A stretch of DNA of 64,000 bases from Chryseobacterium tructae (GTDB lineage Bacteria > Bacteroidota > Bacteroidia > Flavobacteriales > Weeksellaceae): the NCBI RefSeq assembly GCF_030409875.1, contig NZ_JAUFQR010000003.1:1-64000 (forward strand). Reading direction: 5' to 3'. Below are positions 10,876 to 20,457 of this stretch, piece after piece. The notes beneath the pieces are model-generated. The model made no database searches. It was not told where the DNA came from and worked only from the letters and a program-made list of their open reading frames with translations. Each line of letters opens with the position of its first letter. The first letter of the stretch is position 1. The position numbers were made by a program, and so were the translations under genes.

Positions 10876-10884
10876 TCTTTGTGA

Positions 10885-12044
10885 TTAATCTAAGGCTTGT
10901 TTCAAGTCTGCGATGATATCGTCTACATTTTCCAACCCTACTGAACAACGAACTAATCCTGCAGTAATTCCTACTTCGTTCTTTCTTCATCTGACAATTT
11001 AGAGTGCGTTGTAGATGCCGGGTGGGTTACGATCGTTCTTGTATCACCTAAGTTGGCAGACAATGAACACATCTGGATCTTATCTAAGAAGTTTCTTCCG
11101 CCTTCTATTCCTCCTTTTATTTCAAAAGCAACGATATTTCCACCAAGCTTCATCTGCTTTTTGGCAACTTCATAGTTTGGATGGGATTTCAGGAATGGAT
11201 ATTTTACAAGTTCTACATTAGGATGATTTTCTAAAAATTCAGCGACCTTTAATGCATTCTCACAGTGTTTTTCCACACGGATGGCTAATGTTTCAAGGCT
11301 TTTTGATAATACCCATGCGTTAAAAGGAGACAATGCAGGCCCTGTATTTCTTGCGAAAAGATAGATCTCTCTGATCAGGTCTTCTTTTCCTACTGCAATT
11401 CCTCCCAATACTCTTCCCTGTCCATCGATCAGCTTCGTTGCAGAATGTACAACAACATCCGCACCATATTTAATCGGCTGCTGAAGATAAGGTGTTGCAA
11501 AACAGTTATCTACAATAAAGATCAGATTATGCTTTTTAGCGATTTGTCCGAAAAATTCCAGATCCAAAATTTCAATCGCAGGATTGGTAGGGGTTTCAAG
11601 GTATAAAATCTTTGTATTCGGCTTTATATATTGTTCTACATTCTCTGCATCTCCTGCTTTGAAGTAAGTGGTTTCAATATTCCATTTCGGGAAATACTTG
11701 GTGAATAAAGTGTGAGTAGATCCGAAAACCGACTGGCAACTTACAATATGATCTCCTGCACTTAGCAAAGCTGCAAATGTAGAATAGATTGCTGCCATTC
11801 CGGTTGCAAAGGCATATCCTGCTTCAGCACCTTCCATTTTGGCAATCTTCTCTGTAAACTCAGATACGTTCGGATTAGAGAAACGGCTGTACAGGTTTTT
11901 AGGTTTTTCTTCAGCAAAGCTTGCTCTCATATCTTCAGCATCCTGAAAAATAAAGCTGGAGGTAAGGTATAATGGCGTGGAGTGCTCATCAAACTGAGAT
12001 CTCTCCGTTTGGGTTCTTATTGCTGATGTTTCGAAATTTTCCAT
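10885..12044 (-). CDS. metZ: O-acylhomoserine sulfhydrylase, MetZ-type (apparent frameshift)
   Basis: A PLP-dependent Cys/Met-metabolism enzyme that probably makes homocysteine from acylhomoserine plus sulfide. The PLP lysine lies in VVHSATKLIDGQGRVLGG, a form typical of MetZ; YSRFSNPNV and LYLETPTNPAIEI are other family signatures. The frame stops at 10971 after SDEERTK. One added T at about 10975-10976 restores VGITAGLVRCSVGLE and VDDIIADLKQALD and runs to a stop at 10885, giving 386 residues, a normal length. The carboxylate-binding Arg in LVRCSVG depends on this repair. No neighbour looks like a cystathionine lyase, which fits direct sulfhydrylation. A MetB-like activity cannot be excluded. 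Confidence 0.9.
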
Positions 12045-12067
12045 ATAGTTTTAATTTGTCTATGTAC

Positions 12068-12152
12068 CAATCTAACAGTGTAACAATGAGATTCTTCGCT
12101 TTGTTCAGAATGACAATGATAGCCATTGGTAAACTGATACATTGTTAGATTG
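12068..12152. repeat. Intergenic inverted-repeat element
   Basis: A perfect 10-bp inverted repeat, CAATCTAACA (12068-12077) and TGTTAGATTG (12143-12152), bounds an element that fills nearly the whole gap between metZ and the homoserine dehydrogenase. The interior contains AGATTCTTCGCTTTGTTCAG, a kind of sequence that recurs as small intergenic repeats in many bacterial genomes. On the transcript it would fold into a long hairpin within the operon. Confidence 0.65.
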
Positions 12153-12162
12153 TTACATTAAT

Positions 12163-13701
12163 TTATTTTGTTTCACTTAGTCTTAAAATATCACCGAATA
12201 CACCTCTTGCAGTTACCTGTGCTCCGGCTCCGGCTCCCATAATCACAATTGGATTTTCACCATAACTTTCTGTATAGATTTCAAAGATGGAATCTGAACC
12301 TTTCAACTGCCCTAAAGCAGAAGTTGCAGGAACAGAAATCAGTTTTACATCTAACTCCCCTTTGTCTTTCTGTAAATCGCCATGTAAATCTCCCACATAT
12401 CTCAATACATGACCAGGCTCCTGGTTTTCTTTGATCTTTTGGTATTCTTCATCCAGCTCGTCTAATCTTGTAAGAAATTCTGATTTTGAAACTTCAAGTA
12501 AGCTTTCCGGAACCAGATTTTGAATATTGATATCTTCAAATTCATTGATTAAGTCTAGTTCTCTTGCCAAAATCAATAGTTTTCTTGCTACATCATTTCC
12601 AGATAGGTCTTCTCTTGGATCCGGTTCAGTATATCCTTTTTCCAAAGCTTCATTGATAATTGTGGAGAATTTATCGTCTCTCAATGAAAAATTGTTGAAA
12701 ACATAGCTCAATGTTCCGGAAAAAACGCCTTTAATTCTGGTGATATTCTCTCCTGAAAGGTGCAATAATTTAATTGTATCAATTAACGGAAGTCCTGCTC
12801 CTACATTAGTTTCATACAGATAACGTCTGTTATTTTTACTCAACGTATATCTTAGTTTACGGTATTCTTCAATCGGAAGGGTGTTGAAGATCTTATTGGA
12901 AGAAACCAGATCGAATCCGTTTTCTGCTAATGCATGATAATTTTTAACAAAATCCTTACTTGCTGTATTGTCTACCACAATCAGGTTCTCTAATTGATTT
13001 TCATTGGAGAAATTGATGAGTTCCTGAACATCTGAAGAATGTTCTGCCGTTAACACCTCATCAGACCAATTACTATCAAATCCTTTTTTATTGAATGCTA
13101 TTTTCTTTGAATTGGCTACAGCAACAACTTTCAGATCTACTTTTTTACGTCTTTTAATTTCTTCCGAAGACTCAAGAACCTGTTCGATTAATGTTTTCCC
13201 TACATTTCCATGGCCAATAATAGCCAGATGAACGGTCTTCGGTTTTTTGAAGATCTCAGATTCTATAATGTTTCTGGTTTTTTCATCCTGTGAAGAAGTC
13301 ACTACAATGTTCACTCTGTTTTCACCGGCAACCTGATTGAGCAGCAATGGGAAAACATTGTTTCTAGCCAATTCTGCAAAGACTTTATTGGAATCTTCTG
13401 CTACAAAACCAATCACAGAAACATTGTTGATGCTATATATTTGAGATACTTTTCCTGATTTTCTTTCTGCTTCAAACTCATCAATAAGACAAGCTACTGC
13501 TTTTTCAGCATCGTTTTCGTGAACTAAAATAGAAATTCCGTTTTCTATGGCTTGCTGAGAGATTACTCCCACACTGATACGCGCTAAAGTAAGCGCTTTA
13601 AAAATTCGTCCGTCAATTCCGATTTCTCCTAAGAAATCTTCTCCTTCAAATTTGACAATTGATCTGTTCTTCAAAAATTTTATTTCTTTAGCATTTTTCA
13701 T
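12163..13701 (-). CDS. Homoserine dehydrogenase with N-terminal ACT domains
   Basis: Reduces aspartate semialdehyde to homoserine, the branch point to methionine and threonine. Residues about 1-160 match the regulatory tail of aspartokinases: paired ACT-like segments around FKALTLARISVGVISQ and INNVSVIGFVAEDSNKVF. No aspartokinase catalytic domain is present. Residues about 165-510 are the dehydrogenase: NAD(P)-binding LAIIGHGNVGKTLIEQ, then NKIFN, ETNVGAGLPLIDTI, GVFSGTLSYVFN, and GYTEPDPREDLSGNDVARKLLILARE with substrate-binding residues. It thus looks like ThrA without its kinase half. It starts 3 bases after metX stops, so translation is probably coupled. Confidence 0.93.
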   Translation of the reverse strand: MKNAKEIKFLKNRSIVKFEGEDFLGEIGIDGRIFKALTLARISVGVISQQAIENGISILVHENDAEKAVACLIDEFEAERKSGKVSQIYSINNVSVIGFVAEDSNKVFAELARNNVFPLLLNQVAGENRVNIVVTSSQDEKTRNIIESEIFKKPKTVHLAIIGHGNVGKTLIEQVLESSEEIKRRKKVDLKVVAVANSKKIAFNKKGFDSNWSDEVLTAEHSSDVQELINFSNENQLENLIVVDNTASKDFVKNYHALAENGFDLVSSNKIFNTLPIEEYRKLRYTLSKNNRRYLYETNVGAGLPLIDTIKLLHLSGENITRIKGVFSGTLSYVFNNFSLRDDKFSTIINEALEKGYTEPDPREDLSGNDVARKLLILARELDLINEFEDINIQNLVPESLLEVSKSEFLTRLDELDEEYQKIKENQEPGHVLRYVGDLHGDLQKDKGELDVKLISVPATSALGQLKGSDSIFEIYTESYGENPIVIMGAGAGAQVTARGVFGDILRLSETK

Positions 13702-13704
13702 TAC

Positions 13705-14679
13705 TTATAAAATGTTTTTTATGATATTATTTAATTGTTGATATTCCATTAGGAAGGCATCATGCCCGTGTATAGATTGGATCTCGTGATAAGAGACATT
13801 CTCCTTTTTCTTTTTCAGATTCTCAAAACACATTCGGATTTCAGAAGCCGGGAAGAATAAATCTGTATCTACGGAGATCATGTGCATTCGTGCTTGTATG
13901 CTCTCCAGAGCTATTTCATCAGCATTGATATTCATCAGCAAATGATTCATCAGTTTGTACGCCTGTAAACTAAACCTTTCGTTTAGTGCATTGCCATGAT
14001 AAACCAGCCAGTCTTCTGATTGTAAGCGTTGCTTTTCCTGATTGTATTTGTTTTGAAATCTGTCATTAAGTGATTCCGGAGTTCTATAACACAACATGGC
14101 GTGAATTCTAGCTTTTTGCAATGGTTCATCTTTATCATTCAATAAAAATTTCTGAACCAGACATTGTGCATGCAGCCAATCGTGTGTTCTATAATCACAG
14201 GCAATGGGAATAAAAATCTCGGCTAGCTTTGGTTGCTTTGCTAACATTTCCCATGCAATTCCTCCTCCAAGGGAGCCTCCAATAATGGCGTATAAATTTG
14301 TAATATGTAAAGCCTCTAATCCTTTCAGAAATATGTTCGCTATATCTGAAGGGGTGAAGTCTTCATAGTCTTCAATTAAAAAATGATCGTATCCGTTTCC
14401 GGGGATGTTGAAACACAGAACAGTATATTTGTCGGTATCAACGATCTGATTTTCGCCTACCAATTGTTTCCACCAGCCTTTTTCTCCGGATACGTTTGAA
14501 TTTCCGGTAAGGGCATGGTTGATTAAAATGACAGGGGCTGTAAACAGGTCTTTCCCGAAAAGCTCATAGCTCAACGAGATATTGTATTCCTTTTGGGAAT
14601 GAGTTTGATACGAAAGATTAATATAGTTTAGTTCTGTTTTCAATTCTATTATATATTTTAATACAATTGAAAATGCCAC
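13705..14679 (-). CDS. metX: Homoserine O-acetyltransferase family protein
   Basis: An alpha/beta-hydrolase-fold acyltransferase that activates homoserine for sulfhydrylation. Family features: NHALTGNSNVSG (oxyanion region), nucleophile Ser in IIGGSLGGGIAWE (about residue 140), Asp in MISVDTDLFFP and His in IHGHDAFLMEY. The 324-residue call uses a GTG at 14677-14679. A TTG twelve codons downstream (14641-14643, before KTELNYINLS) is an alternative, as the intervening residues are not obviously conserved. The acyl donor (acetyl- or succinyl-CoA) cannot be decided from sequence. It is the first gene of the operon and lies about 30 bases after the SAM riboswitch, which should repress it when SAM is plentiful. 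Confidence 0.92.
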   Translation of the reverse strand: MAFSIVLKYIIELKTELNYINLSYQTHSQKEYNISLSYELFGKDLFTAPVILINHALTGNSNVSGEKGWWKQLVGENQIVDTDKYTVLCFNIPGNGYDHFLIEDYEDFTPSDIANIFLKGLEALHITNLYAIIGGSLGGGIAWEMLAKQPKLAEIFIPIACDYRTHDWLHAQCLVQKFLLNDKDEPLQKARIHAMLCYRTPESLNDRFQNKYNQEKQRLQSEDWLVYHGNALNERFSLQAYKLMNHLLMNINADEIALESIQARMHMISVDTDLFFPASEIRMCFENLKKKKENVSYHEIQSIHGHDAFLMEYQQLNNIIKNIL

Positions 14680-14705
14680 AGGAAATGGCTGAAAAGAACT
14701 TCAGT

Positions 14706-14813
14706 AAGTTATCTGTCCAAAATAATTTTGGTAGAACGTAGCACCTTCTTTGCTTGCGCAAAGGGTTGCTAAGGTTTCATAGGGTCTAATCCCTCAACCT
14801 TTCTTGATAACAT
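14706..14813 (-). promoter_or_regulatory. SAM-I (S-box) riboswitch
   Basis: Reading the minus strand, the leader begins GTTATCAAGAAAGGTTGAGGG, continues ACCCTATGAAACC and TTAGCAACCC, then a GC-capped hairpin (TTTGCGCAAGCAAAG), AAGGTGCTACGTTCTACC and finally GATAAC. This is the S-box consensus in order: the K-turn AAGA, AUGAAACC, GCAACC and AAGGUGCUA. The P1 closing helix is perfect over six pairs, GTTATC (14806-14811) with GATAAC (14708-14713). No U-rich terminator follows before metX. A small GCCA...TGGC hairpin overlaps the metX GTG, which suggests translational rather than transcriptional control. Confidence 0.95.
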
Positions 14814-14840
14814 TTTCAATATTTGAATGAACGAATGGTG

Positions 14841-14870
14841 CAAAGGTAGTTCTTTTCTTTTAAAATCAAA
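14841..14870 (-). promoter_or_regulatory. Promoter of the methionine operon
   Basis: Minus strand: TACCTTTG (14841-14848) is an exact TAnnTTTG -7 box, and a TTG (14867-14869) lies 18 bases upstream as the -33 element. Transcription would begin about 30 bases ahead of the riboswitch. Confidence 0.75.
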
Positions 14871-14951
14871 AAAAAATTAATTTAATATTTTAAAAAGCCC
14901 TTAAAGACAAGTATTTCAAGGGTATATTAATTATTCTTCAGACAAAAACAA

Positions 14952-14982
14952 TTGGAATTATTTTGCAAAAAAGCTACCTTCG
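14952..14982 (+). promoter_or_regulatory. Probable promoter of the glucosidase gene
   Basis: TTG (14952-14954), a 20-base spacer and TACCTTCG (14975-14982) match the Bacteroidota TTG/TAnnTTTG pattern with one mismatch, 20 bases before the glucosidase ATG. Confidence 0.55.
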
Positions 14983-15001
14983 TATGGAAAAATGATGATA
15001 T

Positions 15002-17616
15002 ATGATCGCCGAAAAAGAAAGATTACAAGATACCAAATGGAAAAACTGGGGACCTTATGTAAGCAACCGGCAATGGGGAAATGTACGGGAAGACTATAGC
15101 CCGAACGGAAATGCATGGAACTACACCAATCATAATAATGCGGAAAGTTATACCTATCGCTGGGGTGAAGAAGGTATTGCTGGAATTTCTGATGTAAAGC
15201 AATTGTTCTGTTTTGCTCTTTCGTTTTGGAATAAAAGAGACAAAATCGTTAAAGAGCGTTTCTTTGGTCTGAGCAACCCTCAGGGAAACCATGGTGAAGA
15301 CATCAAGGAAATTTTCTATTATCTGGATAACACTCCTACTCATAGCTATATGAAGATGGTCTATAAATATCCGATTAATGAATTCCCTTATGATGAACTT
15401 GTTGCTGAAAACGGAAGACGCAGCAAACAGGAACCGGAATATGAGATCTTTGATACCGGAATATTTGATAATGATGCTTATTTTGATATTTTCATTGAAT
15501 ATTGTAAAGCAGATCACAATGATATTCTGGTAAGGGTTACGGTTTGCAACCGAAGCCAACAAGATGCTCCGATAGTAGTAGCACCAACAGCCTGGTTCAG
15601 AAACAACTGGAAATGGGGTTATAATACCTATAAAGGAGAAATGAATGCCTCCGATGACGGAAGTATTACTATTGGACACGACAGTATTTCCATCAAAAAG
15701 TTTTATTCAAGAAATGGAAATGCCCAAAGCGTATTCTGCGAAAATGAAACCAATACTCCAAAGCTGTATGGAGCACCACAGGCAGAAATACTTATTTTAA
15801 AGATGGGATCAATGATTTTATCGTCCATCATAGTAACACCGTAAACCCTGAAAAAAGAGGAAGCAAAGCTTCTTTTCTAATTGACGAACTCATTGGAGCC
15901 GGACAATCTCAGGTCTTTGAATTCAGACTATGTCCTGAGGAAAGTGATGAGCCTTTTGAAAATTTTGATAAAATCTTTGAAATCAGACAATCTGAAGCCG
16001 AAGAGTTCTATCATGAAATTCAGAATGATACCACCAATGAAGACGAAAGGAATGTGCAAAGACAGGCCTTCGCAGGCCTTCTATGGAATAAACAATTTTA
16101 TCACTATAATATCGGGAAATGGCTGAAAGGAGATCCTAATTTTGAAGCTCCAAGAAACTTTAATGACTATGTAAGGAATACCGAATGGAATCATCTTCAC
16201 AATAAGGATATTATTTCTATGCCTGATAAGTGGGAGTACCCTTGGTATGCAACCTGGGATCTTGCTTTTCATTGTGTACCTTTATCTATTATTGATGCAG
16301 AATTTGCTAAAGGGCAGCTTTTACTTCTTACCAAAGAGTGGTATATGCATCCTAATGGACAGCTTCCCGCCTATGAATGGAATATGAGTGATGTGAATCC
16401 ACCTGTACATGCATGGTCATGCTTCAGGGTTTTTAAAATTGATGAAAAAAACAATGGAAAACCGGATTTATTATTCCTTGAAAAGGTATTCCAAAAGCTG
16501 TTGCTCAACTTCACCTGGTGGGTAAATCGAAAGGATAAGAACGGAAAAAATATCTTTGGTGGTGGTTTTCTTGGGCTTGATAACATTGGAGCTTTTGACC
16601 GGAATATGGAGCTAAAAGAGGGACAGCATCTCGAGCAGGCAGACGGGACAAGCTGGATGGCGATGTATGCTTTAAATATGATGCGAATCGCTATGGAACT
16701 CGCTCAGTATTATCAGGTGTATGAAGATATGGCGATTAAGTTCTTCGAACATTATCTTTATATCGCAGAAGCTATGGAAAACCTGGGCGAAGGTACCAAA
16801 GGGCTATGGAATGAAGAAGACGGATTCTTCTATGATGTTCTTCAGCTTGGAAACGGAGATAGTGTTTCTTTACGATTGAGAAGTATTGTCGGGTTAATTC
16901 CTTTATTTGCTGTAGAAATTGTAGATCATCGCCTTCTGGAAAAGATGCCCAACTTCAAAACCAGAATGGAATGGATCTTAAAAAATAAACCTGAACTTAC
17001 TAAACTTGTTTCTCATTGGGATGAGGAAGGCCAGGGAAGAAAGCATCTGATGAGTATTCTCCGCAAGAACAGACTGACAAAGGTATTAACGAGAATGCTT
17101 GATGAAAAGGAATTTTTAAGTTCTTATGGTATCCGGGCAATGTCTAAAGTATATGAGGAAAATCCGTTTGTATTCTCTGTTCATGGCAATGAAAATATGG
17201 TGTATTATACTCCTGCAGAAAGTGATAGCAGAATGTTTGGCGGAAACAGTAATTGGCGTGGTCCCATCTGGTTTCCTATCAATTTCCTGATTGTGGAAAG
17301 TTTACAGCGCTTCCATTATTATTATGGAAACAGCCTGAAAGTAGAATTTCCAACCGGAAGTGGTGAGAAGAAAAACCTGGATGAAGTAGCTCAGAATATC
17401 AGCAAAAGGCTTTGTTCTATATTCTTAAAGGATGAACATGGCCAACGAGCTTTCAATGGTGGGAATCCAAAGTTCAATTATGATGAACATTTTAAAGATT
17501 ACATCACATTCTTCGAATATTTCCATGGTGATAACGGACGTGGCGTAGGGGCTTCTCATCAGACAGGATGGACAGCAACTGTGGCCAAACTTATAAAACC
17601 GAGATTGACATTTTAA
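15002..17616 (+). CDS. GH63-like glucosidase (apparent frameshift)
   Basis: A large cytoplasmic glycoside hydrolase of the GH63 (alpha,alpha)6-barrel type, expected to cleave alpha-glucosidic bonds. The first frame gives about 260 residues rich in Trp/Tyr (KWKNWGPYVSNRQWGNVREDYSP). At 15786-15788 one A is missing; restoring it reads AENTYFKDGINDFIVHHSN and joins the second frame without a gap to 17616, for 871 residues. The C-terminal half carries barrel motifs MPDKWEYPWYATWDLAFHC, DGTSWMAMYALNMMRIAMEL, NWRGPIWFPINFLIV and HQTGWTATVAKL, with acidic residues at expected catalytic positions. There is no signal peptide. It is monocistronic, with its own promoter and terminator. Exact substrate unknown. 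Confidence 0.88.
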
Positions 17617-17642
17617 AAAAAATAACGAATAATAAATCATAG

Positions 17643-17669
17643 ATGCCGGATGTTTCATTCGGCATTTTT
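17643..17669 (+). terminator. Terminator of the glucosidase gene
   Basis: ATGCCGGATG (17643-17652) and CATTCGGCAT (17656-17665) form a ten-pair stem (one G-U) with a TTT loop and a T run, 26 bases after the stop. The remaining 130 bases to the next gene are AT-rich with no clear promoter box. Confidence 0.8.
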
Positions 17670-17801
17670 CATTCTTCAAATTGATCAAAAAAATAGAAAT
17701 CAGCGAATTACAATAAAAAAAGCATCAAACATTAACAAAAACTCCATTTCATATTTCTCTTTATTTTATTAGATTTACTTAATTAAAAAAAACAAACAAA
17801 T

Positions 17802-20228
17802 ATGAAAACAAAATTATTTTTGTTTGCCTCCCTTGTATGTACACTAGGGATGCAAGCGCAGATCGTTGATATTCCTGATACCAATTTAAAAACATTCCTT
17901 CTATCATCATCTCCCAGTAATACGATTGCTAAAAACCTAAATGGGAATTATTTTGCAATCGACAGTAATAATGATGGTAACATACAGCAAAGTGAGGCAG
18001 ATCAGGTAGGCTCATTGGAAATCATCAATCTGGATATCAATGCAACAGGAAATAATCCTATCCAGAATTATCAAGGTGTCTTATCTTTTACCCATATTAA
18101 AAATATAAAAATTGATTACTGGAATGTTCCAACTCATCCATTTACGATCAATAACCTTCCTACTCTGGAAAATCTAGAGGTTTCTTTTAATAATTCTGAT
18201 CCCGGAAATGCATCAATAACCCATTGTTCTAATCTGAAAAACCTTTCTATAAAAGGAATTTATCTACAAAATTTCACAAACAATCCTGCACTTAAAAATT
18301 TAAATATTGGATTTACTTCTACTACTTATCAGAATGTCTTATCCACTATTGAAGGGTTATCACAGCTGGAAACTTTGACTTTACAAGGATATTTTTTCAC
18401 TTCAGGAACAACATCAGGAACTTTAAATCTAAGTCATCATCAATCTTTAACACAGGTTACCATCAATTCTTTAGGATTATCTTCTCTCGATGTAAGCCAT
18501 TCTAATCTGCTGAATTCGGTTAATATCAATATGGGAGATACATTTCCCGGTTCCTCGCCTAAATATTTTGGAACTCTGAATATAAGCGCTTGCCCTCTCA
18601 TTACGAACCTAAACATTAATGAAAACTCCAATATAACAGGTCTTATTGCCGAATCTTCACCTAATTTGCAAAGCATTGAGTGTTATTCTAAATATTTAGG
18701 AACCTTAAATATCAATAGTTCTCCTGTTTTGCATTCTGTAAAACTTGCTGGCAACGAAGTATTGCTGATGAATAATACTCCGGCTCTAAAGGATATTAAA
18801 ATTACCAAATATTCAGGAACATCTTTCGATGCTACCAATGCCATAAATCTTGAAAACCTGGAATTAGGGTATTTTGCTTATACCACAGCTCCTATTAATC
18901 TTTATGGAAATCTTCAGAATCTAACCATTAATAATAATCTGAAGTTGAAAAAGCTTATTATTGATAACCATACCTTAACTCAATTTGCAATTAATGGATT
19001 ACCTCAATTGGAAAGCCTATTCATCAGTGCAGGGTATTTTAATGTTAATAATAGTCCTATTCCTGATTTTAATACAGAATTTCTGCAATCAGTAAACATT
19101 CAAAATTGCCCTGCGCTTGCTAACGCTTCTTTTAACGGGCAGGAAGGTTTAAAATCCATTGTAATAAAAAACTGTCCTGTTTTACAGGATTTAAATCACA
19201 GTAGTTCTACCAATAATTTCACGAATGTTCCCATCTGGGCGTTAAACAGCTTAGAAGTGGAAGACTGTGCTTCTCTTCATTCAGTAAATGTAAGTTATAA
19301 TACACTGAATCATTTAAAAATTAAAAATTGTCAGAACTTAGAATCTATCGATGTCAGAAGAAATGAATTAACAGCCTATGAGTTCATCAATACCAACAAA
19401 CTTAAAAATTTAAAATTAACAGGTAATAAATTTACCCATTTGGATATATCCACAATACCAAGTGTTGTGTCATTAGATGGAGCATTTAATTCGTTGCAAA
19501 CCATTACGGGAACTTCATCCAATCTTAAAAATTTAGGGCTTTTCAGTAACCATCTCACCACTTTGAATATTCAGAATTTCCCTAATCTTGATTCCTTGAT
19601 TATTGGAAGAAACCGAATGGTAGATGTAGATTTCAGTGGTCATGCTAAAATCAGAATGATCTATGAACATGATCCTGATTATGCTTACAGTAATCTGAAT
19701 CTCCCTTATGCTAATACACCTAATTATACAAAAACGTTTAATGTAAATAATTGTATCAATTTACAATTAGTTGCTTTTTCGTCATCGACACTGGAAAAGA
19801 TATATGCCAAAAATGGGGCTAACGAATCGTTATCACTTCCTTATAATGCTTCCAACCTCCAGTATATTTGCTGTGATGCCAGCCAAATCCAAAATGTACA
19901 AGACGAGCTTGATATGGGGGGTATAACAGGATGTACTGTAAACAGCGATTGTCCCATTGATAATCTAGTATTGGCAACTTCTACTGCACAGGAAAAATTC
20001 TCTGTCAAAATATCTCCTAATCCTACAAAAGGAAATCTTTCTATTAGCTCTGATCAAAAAATATCTTCTATAGAAATCTATGACAGACTTGGAAAATTGA
20101 TTCAAAAGCAGTCAGGGATCAATGCTGAGACGGCTCAGCTTTCTATCCAACATATACCTTCAGGAGTATATATTGTAAAGGTTATCACTGATAAGGAAAC
20201 TTTAATAAAGAAAATAATTAAAAATTAA
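17802..20228 (+). CDS. Secreted leucine-rich-repeat protein with type IX sorting tail
   Basis: An 808-residue secreted protein. Residues 1-19 (MKTKLFLFASLVCTLGMQA) are a signal peptide. An EF-hand-like DSNNDGNIQQSEA sits near residue 55. From about residue 80 to 690 there are irregular repeats of roughly 20-25 residues of the form LxxLxIxxNxLxxLDI (for example LKNLKLTGNKFTHLDISTIPSV), a leucine-rich-repeat solenoid rich in Asn. The last 75 residues (ISPNPTKGNLSI, IEIYDRLGKLIQ, SGVYIVKVITDKETLIKKIIKN) are a type A C-terminal sorting domain for the type IX secretion system. It is probably surface-anchored or released; a binding or adhesion role is likely but not shown. Confidence 0.9.
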   Translation: MKTKLFLFASLVCTLGMQAQIVDIPDTNLKTFLLSSSPSNTIAKNLNGNYFAIDSNNDGNIQQSEADQVGSLEIINLDINATGNNPIQNYQGVLSFTHIKNIKIDYWNVPTHPFTINNLPTLENLEVSFNNSDPGNASITHCSNLKNLSIKGIYLQNFTNNPALKNLNIGFTSTTYQNVLSTIEGLSQLETLTLQGYFFTSGTTSGTLNLSHHQSLTQVTINSLGLSSLDVSHSNLLNSVNINMGDTFPGSSPKYFGTLNISACPLITNLNINENSNITGLIAESSPNLQSIECYSKYLGTLNINSSPVLHSVKLAGNEVLLMNNTPALKDIKITKYSGTSFDATNAINLENLELGYFAYTTAPINLYGNLQNLTINNNLKLKKLIIDNHTLTQFAINGLPQLESLFISAGYFNVNNSPIPDFNTEFLQSVNIQNCPALANASFNGQEGLKSIVIKNCPVLQDLNHSSSTNNFTNVPIWALNSLEVEDCASLHSVNVSYNTLNHLKIKNCQNLESIDVRRNELTAYEFINTNKLKNLKLTGNKFTHLDISTIPSVVSLDGAFNSLQTITGTSSNLKNLGLFSNHLTTLNIQNFPNLDSLIIGRNRMVDVDFSGHAKIRMIYEHDPDYAYSNLNLPYANTPNYTKTFNVNNCINLQLVAFSSSTLEKIYAKNGANESLSLPYNASNLQYICCDASQIQNVQDELDMGGITGCTVNSDCPIDNLVLATSTAQEKFSVKISPNPTKGNLSISSDQKISSIEIYDRLGKLIQKQSGINAETAQLSIQHIPSGVYIVKVITDKETLIKKIIKN

Positions 20229-20248
20229 TGATGTAAAACTATAAAAGA

Positions 20249-20279
20249 GAAAACCGGATGAAACATCCGGTTTTCTTTT
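20249..20279 (+). terminator. Terminator of the leucine-rich-repeat gene
   Basis: GAAAACCGGAT (20249-20259) and ATCCGGTTTTC (20265-20275) form a perfect 11-bp stem with a GAAAC loop, followed by TTTTC. From 20280 to 20457 I see no gene; TTTGTGCATCCGTGGTAAAA resembles a degenerate intergenic repeat sequence common in flavobacteria. Confidence 0.85.
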
Positions 20280-20457
20280 CTTGTACACAATCTTTTTTTG
20301 CCATAGATGCAAGCATATTTTTTTATTTGCATAAACTGGGTTAGAAAAATTAAACCACATAGTCCAATAGTTCTTAGACTGTATAATGCTCATGAATTAT
20401 TTTATTTGTGCATCCGTGGTAAAATAAAAAATGAGACCCTCAAGCCTCACTATAATT

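Noticed and set aside
16054..17616. Two separate glucosidase-like genes
   Set aside because: The second frame continues in sequence upstream of its ATG to meet the first frame within a few bases of a short A run, so they are one gene.
17425..17688. ORF of 87 codons on the minus strand near the glucosidase end
   Set aside because: Antisense shadow of the glucosidase C-terminus and terminator; no start context or family features.
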